Of a DNA stretch of 64,000 nucleotides, positions 8,832 to 17,473 are shown one piece after another. Location: positions 2,677,001 to 2,741,000 of the forward strand of contig NZ_CP044310.1 of the NCBI RefSeq assembly GCF_009664365.1. Direction: 5' to 3'. The notes under the pieces were generated by a model. That model did no database searches and was not told where the DNA came from. It saw only the letters and a list, made by a program, of their open reading frames with translations. The position numbers and the translations under genes were made by a program. Every line of letters starts with the position of its first letter. The first letter of the stretch is position 1. Origin of the DNA: Paenibacillus xylanilyticus. GTDB lineage: Bacteria; Bacillota; Bacilli; Paenibacillales; Paenibacillaceae.

Positions 8832-11264
8832 TTGTTTGACAACAAAGAAACATTCAAGAGTATTTTTGGACGGAATCTGGTCAGCAAATTGGGCAAACCA
8901 CTTGAAGAAGCCACGAACGAAGACGTCTATCACGTACTGGGCAGCATGATTCGCGAGTATGCGGGTCAGGACTGGGCAGCGTCGAATCAGGGATTCAAGC
9001 AGCGCCAGGATAAACAGGTATATTACTTCTCGCTGGAATTCCTGATTGGACGTCTGCTGGGCAACAATTTGTTGAACGTGAACGAACTGGAACTCGTACG
9101 CGACAGTCTCGCCGAGCTGGGCTTCTCGTTGGAGGACATTGAGGAACAGGAATCGGATGCCGGGCTGGGGAATGGCGGATTGGGCCGTTTGGCGGCGTGC
9201 TTTCTGGACTCGCTCGCATCCCTCGGCTATGCTGGCCATGGCTGTGGTATCCGGTATAAATACGGATTGTTTGAGCAAAAAATCATCGGTGGCAATCAGG
9301 TCGAACTTCCGGACAACTGGCTCGATAAGGGCAATGAATGGGAAGTTAGACGCCCGGACAAAAAGGTCGAGGTTCAGTTCTGGGGCCGGGTAGAGGCCTA
9401 TGAGCAGGACGGACATTATCATTTTGTCACCAAGGATGCGGAATCCGTCGTTGCGGTACCCTACGATACTCCGGTTCTTGGATACGGTCAGCCGCATGTG
9501 AACACACTTCGCCTGTGGAGTGCAGAGCCGAAGAGGGAAACCTCGATGGATACCCCTTCGAACTATTACGGTTACCTGGATTACAGCCGGTCCGTGGAAT
9601 CGATCTCCGAGTTTCTATACCCCGACGATTCCCAGTACGAGGGCAAGCTGCTTCGTTTGAAACAGCAATACTTCATGTGCTCTGCTGGCGTGCAGAGTGC
9701 ATTGCGTACATTTAACAAGCTGGAACTATCATATGACCGGTTACCAGACAAGGTGGCATTCCACATCAATGATACCCACCCAACGCTGGTCATTCCGGAA
9801 CTGATGCGGATTCTCATTGATGTGAAAGGTTATGGTTGGGATGAAGCATGGGATATTACAACGCGCACCGTCTCGTATACCAATCATACAACGCTTAGTG
9901 AGGCGCTGGAGAAATGGCCGGTGTCCATGATCAGCAAGCTGCTGCCACGTATTTATATGATCATTGAAGAGATTAACAAGCGATTCTGCGGCATGCTTCT
10001 GGATCGTTATCCAGGAGAACAGGAGCGGATTCAGCATTTGGCTATCATTGCGAACGATCAGGTTCGCATGGCACATCTGGCGATTGTCGGCAGTCACAGC
10101 ATTAATGGTGTCGCTGCATTGCATACCGAAATCCTGAAGGAGCGGGAGATGGCGCCGTTCTATGCCTTGTATCCGGAGCGTTTTAACAACAAAACGAACG
10201 GGATAACGCATCGTCGCTGGTTAATGCATGCAAATCCCAAACTGTCCAGTCTGATTACCGATACGATCGGTAGTGAATGGATCACAGAGCCAGGCAGATT
10301 GAATGAACTCGCCGAATTTGCTGGCGACGCTTCATTCCAGCAGCAGTTCAGGTCCATCAAACACGAAAATAAGGAACGGCTCGCGGCATACATTCTGGAT
10401 CATACCGGAACGGCAGTTAATCCGGATTCCATTTTTGATGTACAGGTGAAAAGGCTGCATGGCTACAAGCGCCAGCTTCTCAACATTTTACACGTCATGC
10501 ACCTGTATAACCGTCTTAAAAATGACTCGTCATTCGATATCGTTCCACGTACCTTCATCTTTGGAGCGAAGGCTGCACCGAGTTATTATTTTGCGAAAAA
10601 AATCATCAAGCTGATCAACACCGTTGCGGATACCGTGAACAAGGATAAGGCGGTAAATGACCGGCTGAAGGTATTTTTCCTCGAAAATTATTCCGTCTCT
10701 CTGGCAGAAAAAATCATCCCGGCCGCAGACGTCAGTGAACAGATCTCCACTGCAGGGAAGGAAGCTTCGGGTACGGGCAATATGAAGTTTATGATGAACG
10801 GCGCATTAACCATTGGTACGATGGATGGGGCTAATGTGGAGATGGCAGAGCAGGTTGGAGAAGAGAATATGTTTATCTTCGGTCTGCGAGCGGATGAAGT
10901 GATGGATTATTATCGTTCAGGCAACTATCGTCCTAACGAAATTGTGCAGCAGGATGAGCGCATTCGCGAAGTGGTGGAACAGCTGGTTCATCCAGGACCG
11001 TTCTGTTGTCGGGAAGGCGAATTCTGGGATATCTATGATTCATTGCTGGCACATGGAGATGAGTATTTTGTACTGCGTGACTTTGCTGCCTATGCCGATG
11101 CCCACGCGGCCATTGATAAGGCTTATCGTGATGTGCCCGGCTGGTCACATAAAGCGATTCTGAATACGGCTCAATCCGGTATCTTCTCCAGTGACCGTAC
11201 CATTAGCGAATATGCTACCGATATCTGGGGCATTCATCCGGTTTCGGGACACTGGAAAGGCTGA
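8832..11264 (+). CDS. glgP: Glycogen phosphorylase
   Basis: An 810-residue GT35 phosphorylase that releases glucose-1-phosphate from glycogen or maltodextrin with pyridoxal phosphate as cofactor. The PLP signature EASGTGNMKFMMNGALTIGT is present, with the Schiff-base Lys at residue 652. The N-terminal half has YFSLEFLIGRLLGNNL and GLGNGGLGRLAACFLDS, and FHINDTHPTLVIPE lies mid-protein. The start codon is TTG, set by GGGAGGAA at 8817-8824 with 7-nt spacing. The glg cluster here is reduced to glgC-glgD-glgP; glgA and glgB are not in the window. A terminator follows directly. Confidence 0.95.
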   Translation: MFDNKETFKSIFGRNLVSKLGKPLEEATNEDVYHVLGSMIREYAGQDWAASNQGFKQRQDKQVYYFSLEFLIGRLLGNNLLNVNELELVRDSLAELGFSLEDIEEQESDAGLGNGGLGRLAACFLDSLASLGYAGHGCGIRYKYGLFEQKIIGGNQVELPDNWLDKGNEWEVRRPDKKVEVQFWGRVEAYEQDGHYHFVTKDAESVVAVPYDTPVLGYGQPHVNTLRLWSAEPKRETSMDTPSNYYGYLDYSRSVESISEFLYPDDSQYEGKLLRLKQQYFMCSAGVQSALRTFNKLELSYDRLPDKVAFHINDTHPTLVIPELMRILIDVKGYGWDEAWDITTRTVSYTNHTTLSEALEKWPVSMISKLLPRIYMIIEEINKRFCGMLLDRYPGEQERIQHLAIIANDQVRMAHLAIVGSHSINGVAALHTEILKEREMAPFYALYPERFNNKTNGITHRRWLMHANPKLSSLITDTIGSEWITEPGRLNELAEFAGDASFQQQFRSIKHENKERLAAYILDHTGTAVNPDSIFDVQVKRLHGYKRQLLNILHVMHLYNRLKNDSSFDIVPRTFIFGAKAAPSYYFAKKIIKLINTVADTVNKDKAVNDRLKVFFLENYSVSLAEKIIPAADVSEQISTAGKEASGTGNMKFMMNGALTIGTMDGANVEMAEQVGEENMFIFGLRADEVMDYYRSGNYRPNEIVQQDERIREVVEQLVHPGPFCCREGEFWDIYDSLLAHGDEYFVLRDFAAYADAHAAIDKAYRDVPGWSHKAILNTAQSGIFSSDRTISEYATDIWGIHPVSGHWKG

Positions 11265-11284
11265 GGTAAATAAGTTAGAAGATG

Positions 11285-11313
11285 AAGTCCCCTTGATGAA
11301 AGGGGACTTTGTT
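11285..11313 (+). terminator. Intrinsic terminator after glgP
   Basis: A perfect 10-bp stem (11285-11294 with 11300-11309) is followed by a T/G-rich tract and then TTATTTTTATT. Confidence 0.8.
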
Positions 11314-11442
11314 GTGTTATTTTTATTGGAAAAGAGTTAATACCGCACGCAATATCAAAAAAATAAACCTCCGTTAAGTGATAATCAACTCAAGGAGACG
11401 GAAATCATCTCCATTTCTATGAAGAAAGGGAAATTACTCGTT

Positions 11443-12309
11443 ATGGATCATTACTCGCAAATACAACGGGCTATCGGATATCTTGAAGAGCATTTGCAAG
11501 ATGAATTTAACATGAGGGAGGCAGCGGCAGCAGCGGGTTTTTCCGCGTTTCATTTTCAGCGTTTATTCCAGGCGATCACCGGGTTTACCGTACTTGAATA
11601 TGTGCGCAAGCGCAGACTGACAGAAGCAGCTCGGCAATTGCTGGACTCGGCAGAGGGCATCCTCCATGTAGCCTTGAAGTGGGGATATCATTCGCAGGAA
11701 GCTTTCACCAGGGCATTCACTGCCCATTGGGGGACGACACCAGCCCGCTTTCGCAAGCTGAATGAGCTGCCCGCTTCTGCCAAGATTCAGCAGAGTATTG
11801 ACTTTAATGACTATCGTACCCGGCTGGGAGGAGAGTTTATCATGAACAAACCACGCCTTGTAACCATGCAGGCCATCCAAATCATAGGTTACGCGTACCA
11901 CACGAATTTGAATAACGACCAGCACTATAACGAAATTCCGGGATTCTATCATGATTTTGGTGCAGAACAGAAATTTATGAATATCCCTGAACGAGCACGT
12001 CCTGATTTGGCCTATGGCGTTGCCTGTCAATTTGAGGATGATGGTGCATTCACATTTCTTGTTGGTGAGGAAACTTCATCTGACAAGGCACTGCTTCAAC
12101 CAGGCTATACAGCATTTGAGATCCCGGGTGGATTGTACGCCGAATTCACCGTGGATGGTTCCGGACAGGATATCCGCAAGATGATTTATGGCAGCTGGCT
12201 GCCCCAATCCAATTATGAACGCAGGGAAGGTCCTGATTTTGAGATAACCGATGTGTGGAAATCGACCCCTGAGCAGTTGGACATGAAGATCTATATTCCG
12301 GTAAAATAA
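11443..12309 (+). CDS. AraC-family regulator with C-terminal GyrI-like domain
   Basis: A 288-residue protein. Residues 1-100 form an AraC/XylS double helix-turn-helix (YLEEHLQDEFNMREAAAAAG and the signature WGYHSQEAFTRAFTAHWGTTPARFRK). After a linker, a GyrI-like small-molecule-binding domain starts at about MNKPRLVTMQAIQIIGYAYH and ends YIPVK. This Rob/SbmC-like arrangement is common in multidrug or toxin-sensing regulators. The start is uncertain between ATG 11443 and the in-frame ATG 11419; neither has an ideal ribosome site, and 11443 gives the usual N-terminus. The VanZ-like gene 41 nt downstream may be co-transcribed. Confidence 0.85.
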   Translation: MDHYSQIQRAIGYLEEHLQDEFNMREAAAAAGFSAFHFQRLFQAITGFTVLEYVRKRRLTEAARQLLDSAEGILHVALKWGYHSQEAFTRAFTAHWGTTPARFRKLNELPASAKIQQSIDFNDYRTRLGGEFIMNKPRLVTMQAIQIIGYAYHTNLNNDQHYNEIPGFYHDFGAEQKFMNIPERARPDLAYGVACQFEDDGAFTFLVGEETSSDKALLQPGYTAFEIPGGLYAEFTVDGSGQDIRKMIYGSWLPQSNYERREGPDFEITDVWKSTPEQLDMKIYIPVK

Positions 12310-12350
12310 GGGAGCCGCGCTGCGGTTATCATTCCCGGAGGAATACAGTC

Positions 12351-12812
12351 ATGCAAAAAGGTAGGGGAATATACAAGCCCTGGGTCGTGCTCCTGGTTGC
12401 CGTTTTTGCAATAGCCTACCTATGGATTATGGGGAATTTGTTATTTATCCATGGAAGGGTCACAGGGGAGCGTTATCAATACAATCTTGTTCCGCTCGAG
12501 ACAATCGGACCCTTGTTACTAGAGAGGGAAAGATACAGTACGGAGGCTTGGGTGAAAAATCTGTTCGGTAATATTGTATTGTTTATTCCACTGGGCATAT
12601 GGATTCCCTGGTTGTTCCGTTCATGCCGAACGGGGTTGAAATTTACATGGACCGTTATTTGGCTGCTGCTTGCCGTTGAATTGGCGCAGCTGGTTTTGAG
12701 TGTGGGTTCGTTTGACGTAGATGACATCATCCTCAATACCCTTGGTGCCTGGATCGGTTATATTGCATTTCGTCTGTTCATACAATTCATATCGACAAGG
12801 AGATCGGAATAG
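12351..12812 (+). CDS. VanZ-like family membrane protein
   Basis: A 153-residue integral membrane protein with about four hydrophobic segments. It has the VanZ-like signatures YNLVPLETI, GNIVLFIPLGIWIPWL and VDDIILNTLGAWIGY. VanZ itself gives low-level teicoplanin resistance, but most relatives have no known function, so drug resistance should not be assumed. CGGAGGAA lies 8-9 nt before the ATG. It follows the AraC/GyrI regulator closely. Confidence 0.8.
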   Translation: MQKGRGIYKPWVVLLVAVFAIAYLWIMGNLLFIHGRVTGERYQYNLVPLETIGPLLLERERYSTEAWVKNLFGNIVLFIPLGIWIPWLFRSCRTGLKFTWTVIWLLLAVELAQLVLSVGSFDVDDIILNTLGAWIGYIAFRLFIQFISTRRSE

Positions 12813-13014
12813 AAATCTGCCACTCAGGCGGGATTCATTTTGGTCTTTTTTTGTGTGCTTCGGGACACGTTTGTGTTTATACAGTCGGCATTTCGGATAA
12901 AACATATTAACGGGTTGTTCTGTACCTAAATGACCTATGTTCATGACAGATATCGGAATAATGCGAATGTGCGGACAAAAATTAGTGAAGAGCGGAAACG
13001 GGGTGATCCACATC

Positions 13015-14694
13015 GTGTGGTGGAAAGAGAGTGTTGTATATCAGATCTATCCCATCAGTTTCAAGGATTCGGATGGTGATGGTCACGGTGACTTGCGGGG
13101 CATTTATGAAAAGCTTGATTATTTGACGGATCTGGGGATCGACGTCATCTGGATCTGTCCCATTTATGAATCTCCCGGACATGATAACGGTTATGATATC
13201 AGTGATTACTATGCCATTATGCGCAAATTCGGTACGATGGAGGATTTTGACCGGTTGCTTGCAGCGGCTCACAGCAGAGGACTTAAAATCATGATGGATC
13301 TGGTACTGAATCACACATCGGATGAGCATGCTTGGTTTGCTGAATCCCGCTCCTCCAAGATCAATCCCAAACGGGATTATTACATATGGCGATCAGGTAA
13401 GAACGGTCAAGTACCGAATAACTGGGAATCCTATTTCGGCGGGTCGGTGTGGAAGCATGATCCCGAAACGAACGAATACTATCTGCATTTGTACTCTGAG
13501 CATCAGCCTGACCTAAATTGGAACAATGCACAAATGGCCGAGGAGATGTACGAAATGGTGCATTGGTGGCTGCAAAAAGGGGTGGACGGGTTCCGTTTTG
13601 ATGCGGTAGCCCATATTGCCAAGGCTGAAGGACTGCCCAGTGCACACAATCCTGACAATCTGCCGGTTGTCCCAGCATACCAGCTGTTCTCCAACCTGGA
13701 ACAAGTCCATTCCATATTGAACAAGCTAAACGACATGATTCTGAAGCCGTATGGTCCCATGACCGTCGGAGAAACATCAGGTCTTGGCCCGGAGCAGGCC
13801 CTTGCTTACGTGGGAACAGATCGCAACGAGCTGAACATGGTGTTTCAGTTTGAGCATATGTTTGTAGACGCCAAATCTTCCGGGATAGGGAAGTGGAATT
13901 ACAAGGAGTGGAAGCTGACCGAACTGAAAGAAATCATGAGCCGCTGGCAGACAGTCCTGCACGGTAGAGGCTGGAATGCCAACTATATGGGCAATCATGA
14001 TCAGCCGCGTCCGGTTTCCCGTTTCGGCGACGATGGCCGTTACAGGGTTCGGTCTGCTCAGATGCTGGCTACCTGGATGCTTACCCTTGAAGGAACGCCT
14101 TACATCTATCAGGGTGAGGAGATCGGCATGACGAATGTTGCATTTCCGAATATCGAGCAGTATCGAGACATTGAAACGATGAATTATTACAGGCATTATA
14201 TCGCCCAAGGGCGGGACAAAAATGACATTATGAAGGCGATCTGGCTGAAAAGCAGGGATAACGCACGTACACCCATGCAATGGGATGACACGAAGCATGC
14301 AGGGTTTACGGAAGGCGAGCCATGGATTCAGGTCAACGATAACTACACAGAGATCAATGTGGCTTCTGCTGAAAACGATCCGGGATCCGTATTGCATTAT
14401 TATCGCAAGCTGATTGCCCTCCGGAAGAAGAGCAAAGTGCTGATCTACGGTGAGTATGAACTGCTCTTGCCAGATGATCCGGACATCTATGCCTACACAC
14501 GTACGCTGGATGACGAGAAGATGCTTATCATTCTTAATTTTCGAGGGCATGAACCGGAGATGCAATGGCCAGAAGGCTGGACAGAGGAACGTGCGAAGCT
14601 GGTCATCAGCAATGTGAAAAGACGGTATTCAACGGATGAAGGTACCATTCTGCTGCAACCGTATGAAGCCAGAGTCTACCGTTTGCAATCCTGA
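13015..14694 (+). CDS. GH13 alpha-glucosidase (oligo-1,6-/alpha-1,4-glucosidase family)
   Basis: A 559-residue cytosolic GH13 hydrolase. The TIM-barrel residues are visible: nucleophile Asp196 (GFRFDAVAHIAK), acid/base Glu253 (TVGETSG) and stabiliser Asp329 (GNHDQPRP). In GH13_31 enzymes the residue after the nucleophile correlates with bond preference: Val in alpha-1,6 enzymes, Ala or Thr in alpha-1,4 enzymes. Ala here suggests alpha-1,4-linked maltooligosaccharides (inference). Start: GGGGTGATCC pairs well with the 16S 3' end and ends 5 nt before GTG 13015, which gives MWWKESVVYQIYP and the family's usual length. GTG 13003 and ATG 12937 are less well supported. It could turn phosphorylase limit products into glucose. 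Confidence 0.9.
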   Translation: MWWKESVVYQIYPISFKDSDGDGHGDLRGIYEKLDYLTDLGIDVIWICPIYESPGHDNGYDISDYYAIMRKFGTMEDFDRLLAAAHSRGLKIMMDLVLNHTSDEHAWFAESRSSKINPKRDYYIWRSGKNGQVPNNWESYFGGSVWKHDPETNEYYLHLYSEHQPDLNWNNAQMAEEMYEMVHWWLQKGVDGFRFDAVAHIAKAEGLPSAHNPDNLPVVPAYQLFSNLEQVHSILNKLNDMILKPYGPMTVGETSGLGPEQALAYVGTDRNELNMVFQFEHMFVDAKSSGIGKWNYKEWKLTELKEIMSRWQTVLHGRGWNANYMGNHDQPRPVSRFGDDGRYRVRSAQMLATWMLTLEGTPYIYQGEEIGMTNVAFPNIEQYRDIETMNYYRHYIAQGRDKNDIMKAIWLKSRDNARTPMQWDDTKHAGFTEGEPWIQVNDNYTEINVASAENDPGSVLHYYRKLIALRKKSKVLIYGEYELLLPDDPDIYAYTRTLDDEKMLIILNFRGHEPEMQWPEGWTEERAKLVISNVKRRYSTDEGTILLQPYEARVYRLQS

Positions 14695-14823
14695 AGGCGA
14701 CATTTTGCTTCCCGCAAACGGTATGATTTATAATAAAGTAGGTAAATGCAATTAAGATGGATGTGAACGCAGCGGAACTTGAGAAATGAGGCTGCTCACA
14801 TCCAATCGTCAGGAGGACTTAAG

Positions 14824-15516
14824 ATGTTGAAAATAACGTACCATGGACACTCCAGCGTACAATTGGGTACGGAGGAGAAGTCTTTAATTATCGATCCGTT
14901 CCTGCGTGGCAATGAACTGGCCGTGACGAAGCCGGAAGACATCAAAACCGATGCCGTTTTGCTGACGCATGCACATATGGATCATATTCTCGACGCCGAA
15001 CCGATTGCCAAGGCAAATAATGCCAAGGTCGTCGCCATCGTGGAGCTGGCTACATACATGTCCTGGAAAGGGCTGGACACCATTGGCATGAATATGGGCG
15101 GAACAGTAGATCTGGATTTTGCTCAGGCCAAAATGATTCAGGCGTTCCATTCTTCGGGGATTGTGCTTGAAGAGGAACAGCGAATCATGTATGCAGGAAT
15201 GCCTGCAGGATTCATCATTAAAATAGGTGGTAAAACCATTCTGCATGCCGGAGATACAAGCTTGTTCAGCGATATGAAAATGATTGGTGACCGTCATCAG
15301 ATCGACGTCGCTTTTCTGCCGATTGGCGGGCATTTCACAATGGGCCCAGAAGACGCACTGCAAGCTGCGGAGTGGTTTAATGCAGAACTGACCATTCCTG
15401 TGCACTATGATACATTCCCGTTGATCCGTCAGGATTCTGAGAACTTTGTACAGCAACTTGCTGCCAAAGGACTGAAAGGTCAGGTCCTTGCACCAGGCGA
15501 ATCCATCACGCTTTAA
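14824..15516 (+). CDS. UPF0173 metal-dependent hydrolase (metallo-beta-lactamase fold)
   Basis: A 230-residue protein with metallo-beta-lactamase fold motifs: YHGHSSVQL at the N-terminus, the metal motif THAHMDH (residues about 54-60), HAGDTSLF and PVHYDTFP near the end. It matches the UPF0173/YtkL family. Members are predicted hydrolases; the natural substrate is unknown. AGGAGGACTTAAG precedes the ATG at 14824. It is a monocistronic unit ended by a strong terminator. Confidence 0.9.
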   Translation: MLKITYHGHSSVQLGTEEKSLIIDPFLRGNELAVTKPEDIKTDAVLLTHAHMDHILDAEPIAKANNAKVVAIVELATYMSWKGLDTIGMNMGGTVDLDFAQAKMIQAFHSSGIVLEEEQRIMYAGMPAGFIIKIGGKTILHAGDTSLFSDMKMIGDRHQIDVAFLPIGGHFTMGPEDALQAAEWFNAELTIPVHYDTFPLIRQDSENFVQQLAAKGLKGQVLAPGESITL

Positions 15517-15616
15517 TTGAATGGAATGATTATTATGGTTAGCACGTATTGTCCCATTCCGTAATTGTTTTTTGTACATGAACACTATTTTATGAAATTT
15601 AAATATACGGCCAAAG

Positions 15617-15660
15617 GCGAATATCACGTTATGATAACTGACGTGATATTCGCTTTTTTT
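15617..15660 (+). terminator. Strong intrinsic terminator
   Basis: A perfect 13-bp stem (15617-15629 with 15641-15653) with an 11-nt loop, then seven T residues. Confidence 0.92.
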
Positions 15661-15804
15661 CGGTTTCAGGTTCAAAAAGTGGGCTTGAAGTTGGTACATA
15701 TCACAAAAATATTGAATTTTCATTGTTGCAGGCTGGTTGGGGATGTTATAAAAAACTACACGTAAACAACGTTCTGAATGGAACGGAAAATAGGGGGAAC
15801 GTTC

Positions 15805-17157
15805 ATGTCATTTATGAAATCATTGTTTTTCCAAATTATTGTGGCGGTGATCATCGGGATAGGTGTAGGTATTTTGTGGCCTGATTTGGGCAGTTTACTG
15901 CAACCGCTTGGAACAGGCTTCATCAAATTAATTAAAATGATTATTGCACCTCTTATTTTCATGGTGATCGTTACAGGTATTGCTAAAATTGGTGATTTGA
16001 AGTCGGTCGGGCGAATTGGACTCAAAGCGATTATATGGTTTGAAATTGCAACGACCATTGCTCTCGTCCTTGGTCTCGGTACAGCCAACCTGCTCCGTCC
16101 CGGAGCAAGCATGAATGTTGATCCTTCAACACTTGATGCGAGCGGCATTGAAGCCAAAACGAACGGATCCGAGCTGCCGCATGTGGTTGATTTTATCATG
16201 AACATCATTCCGACCAGTGTTGTGGATGCTTTCGCACAAAATGCATTGTTGCAAGTACTGCTTGTAGCCTGTCTGTTTGGAGTGGCACTGGCGGCAACCG
16301 AGAACAAAGCAAAGGAAAATGTGCTCACATTGATTGAGAATATACTGGGAATTCTGTTCCGGATTATTGGATACATTATGAAACTTGCTCCAATAGGAGC
16401 GTTTGGTGCCATGGCCTACACGGTTGGAGCGTATGGAGCCTCGACGCTCTCCTCATTCGGGATGCTTATTATTGCCTGCTATGGAGCGGCCTTGTTGTTC
16501 CTGGTGATGCTTGCACTTGCGGCTTGGTGGATCACCGGTCTTAACTTTTTACAATTTGTAAAATATACCCGTTCTGAAGTCATGCTGGCGATTGGAACAG
16601 GTTCATCCGAAGTGGTAATGCCGCGTATGATGGATAAGCTGACGAAAGCCGGTTGTGACCGAGCCGTTGTTGGTCTCGTTGTTCCAACAGGGTACTCGTT
16701 CAATCTGGATGGTGCTTCAATCTATCTATCCCTTGCAACTGTATTTCTGGCTCAAGCTGTAGGCATCGACCTGACGCTTGGACAAGAGATCACGATTCTT
16801 CTTGTGCTGATGCTAAGCTCTAAGGGGATGGCTGGTGTTCCCGGTTCTGCCTTTCTTGCATTATCGGCCACTGCCGCTGCTCTCAATGCGTTCCCGGTTG
16901 CAGCAGTAGCGCTGCTGCTCGGAGCAGATCGTTTCATGGATACGATGCGTGTCTTCACAAATCTGATGGGCAATTGCGTGGCCGCATTCGTCGTAGCGAA
17001 ATGGGAAGGCCTGCTGGATCAGAAGCGCATGCGCGCCGTTCTTTCGGGTGAGATCAGCGCCGCCGAACTGGAACGTGAAGAACTGGCCTCGCTATCATCC
17101 ATGTCAGTAAGTAGGTCTGAACAAGGGAAAAGAGCTGTATCGCCCGAAATGCTTTAG
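15805..17157 (+). CDS. dctA: Dicarboxylate/amino acid:cation symporter (DctA type)
   Basis: A 450-residue DAACS-family carrier with about eight transmembrane segments and two re-entrant loops. The signatures include TGSSEVVMPRMMDKL (serine-rich loop), VPTGYSFNLDGASIYLSLA (the SFNLDG motif) and SSKGMAGVPGSAFLAL, closest in feel to C4-dicarboxylate carriers such as DctA/DctP. It would import succinate, fumarate, malate or an acidic amino acid with Na+ or H+; the substrate is not decided by sequence. The start MSFMKSL at 15805 follows AGGGGG by about 8 nt. Monocistronic. Confidence 0.85.
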   Translation: MSFMKSLFFQIIVAVIIGIGVGILWPDLGSLLQPLGTGFIKLIKMIIAPLIFMVIVTGIAKIGDLKSVGRIGLKAIIWFEIATTIALVLGLGTANLLRPGASMNVDPSTLDASGIEAKTNGSELPHVVDFIMNIIPTSVVDAFAQNALLQVLLVACLFGVALAATENKAKENVLTLIENILGILFRIIGYIMKLAPIGAFGAMAYTVGAYGASTLSSFGMLIIACYGAALLFLVMLALAAWWITGLNFLQFVKYTRSEVMLAIGTGSSEVVMPRMMDKLTKAGCDRAVVGLVVPTGYSFNLDGASIYLSLATVFLAQAVGIDLTLGQEITILLVLMLSSKGMAGVPGSAFLALSATAAALNAFPVAAVALLLGADRFMDTMRVFTNLMGNCVAAFVVAKWEGLLDQKRMRAVLSGEISAAELEREELASLSSMSVSRSEQGKRAVSPEML

Positions 17158-17382
17158 AAAGGCCAGAGTCTTGAATCACGCGTATCTACCTTACAAGGGG
17201 AACCTACCAACCATAAAGGCGTCTGTTTTTGCAGTGCAGTCACTGTGGAAGCAGACGTTTATTTGCGTTCACCAATACATGTATCAGGGAGTTGCCAAAC
17301 GCAAACCTGCAATTTTATGTTACAGAGCGATTATTAATGGGGAATGTGTAGAAGAGGAATATTCTAGGTATAATGCAGTTTC
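17158..17382. other. Intergenic stretch upstream of the trehalose operon
   Basis: About 225 bases without a convincing gene; an open frame at 17171 lacks a ribosome site and runs through the promoter. The palindrome ATACATGTAT is at 17275-17284 and a TATAAT box at 17369-17374. These could be extra regulatory sites for treC-treP. No clear catabolite-repression (cre) box was seen. Confidence 0.4.
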
Positions 17383-17414
17383 AACTTGTATATACATGTT
17401 TACTTATGTAATAT
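17383..17414 (+). promoter_or_regulatory. TreR-like operator overlapping the treC-treP promoter
   Basis: The 18-bp palindrome at 17383-17400 has a TGTATATACA core and one mismatched pair. It resembles the operator I recall for the GntR-family trehalose repressor TreR. TTGTAT (17386-17391) and TAATAT (17409-17414) are 17 bp apart and form a plausible sigma-A promoter, so the operator covers the -35. A repressor bound here would block treC-treP. No treR gene is in the window. Confidence 0.65.
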
Positions 17415-17473
17415 AGAAATGTAGTTAACTGAGATCTTGATCATGTGCAATACAACTTATTGGAGGCGTTAAC

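Noticed and set aside
12813..12860. Terminator after the VanZ-like gene
   Set aside because: There is a T run but the preceding sequence does not form a convincing stem.
12937..13014. N-terminal extension of the GH13 alpha-glucosidase from ATG 12937
   Set aside because: The strong GGGGTGATCC ribosome site lies inside this segment and points to GTG 13015; the extension does not resemble the family.
15726..15752. Sigma-A promoter for the DctA-type carrier (TTGCAG ... TATAAA)
   Set aside because: The spacer is only 15 nt, too short for a confident call.
17171..17416. 81-codon open frame upstream of treC
   Set aside because: It spans the operator and promoter of treC and lacks a ribosome site.
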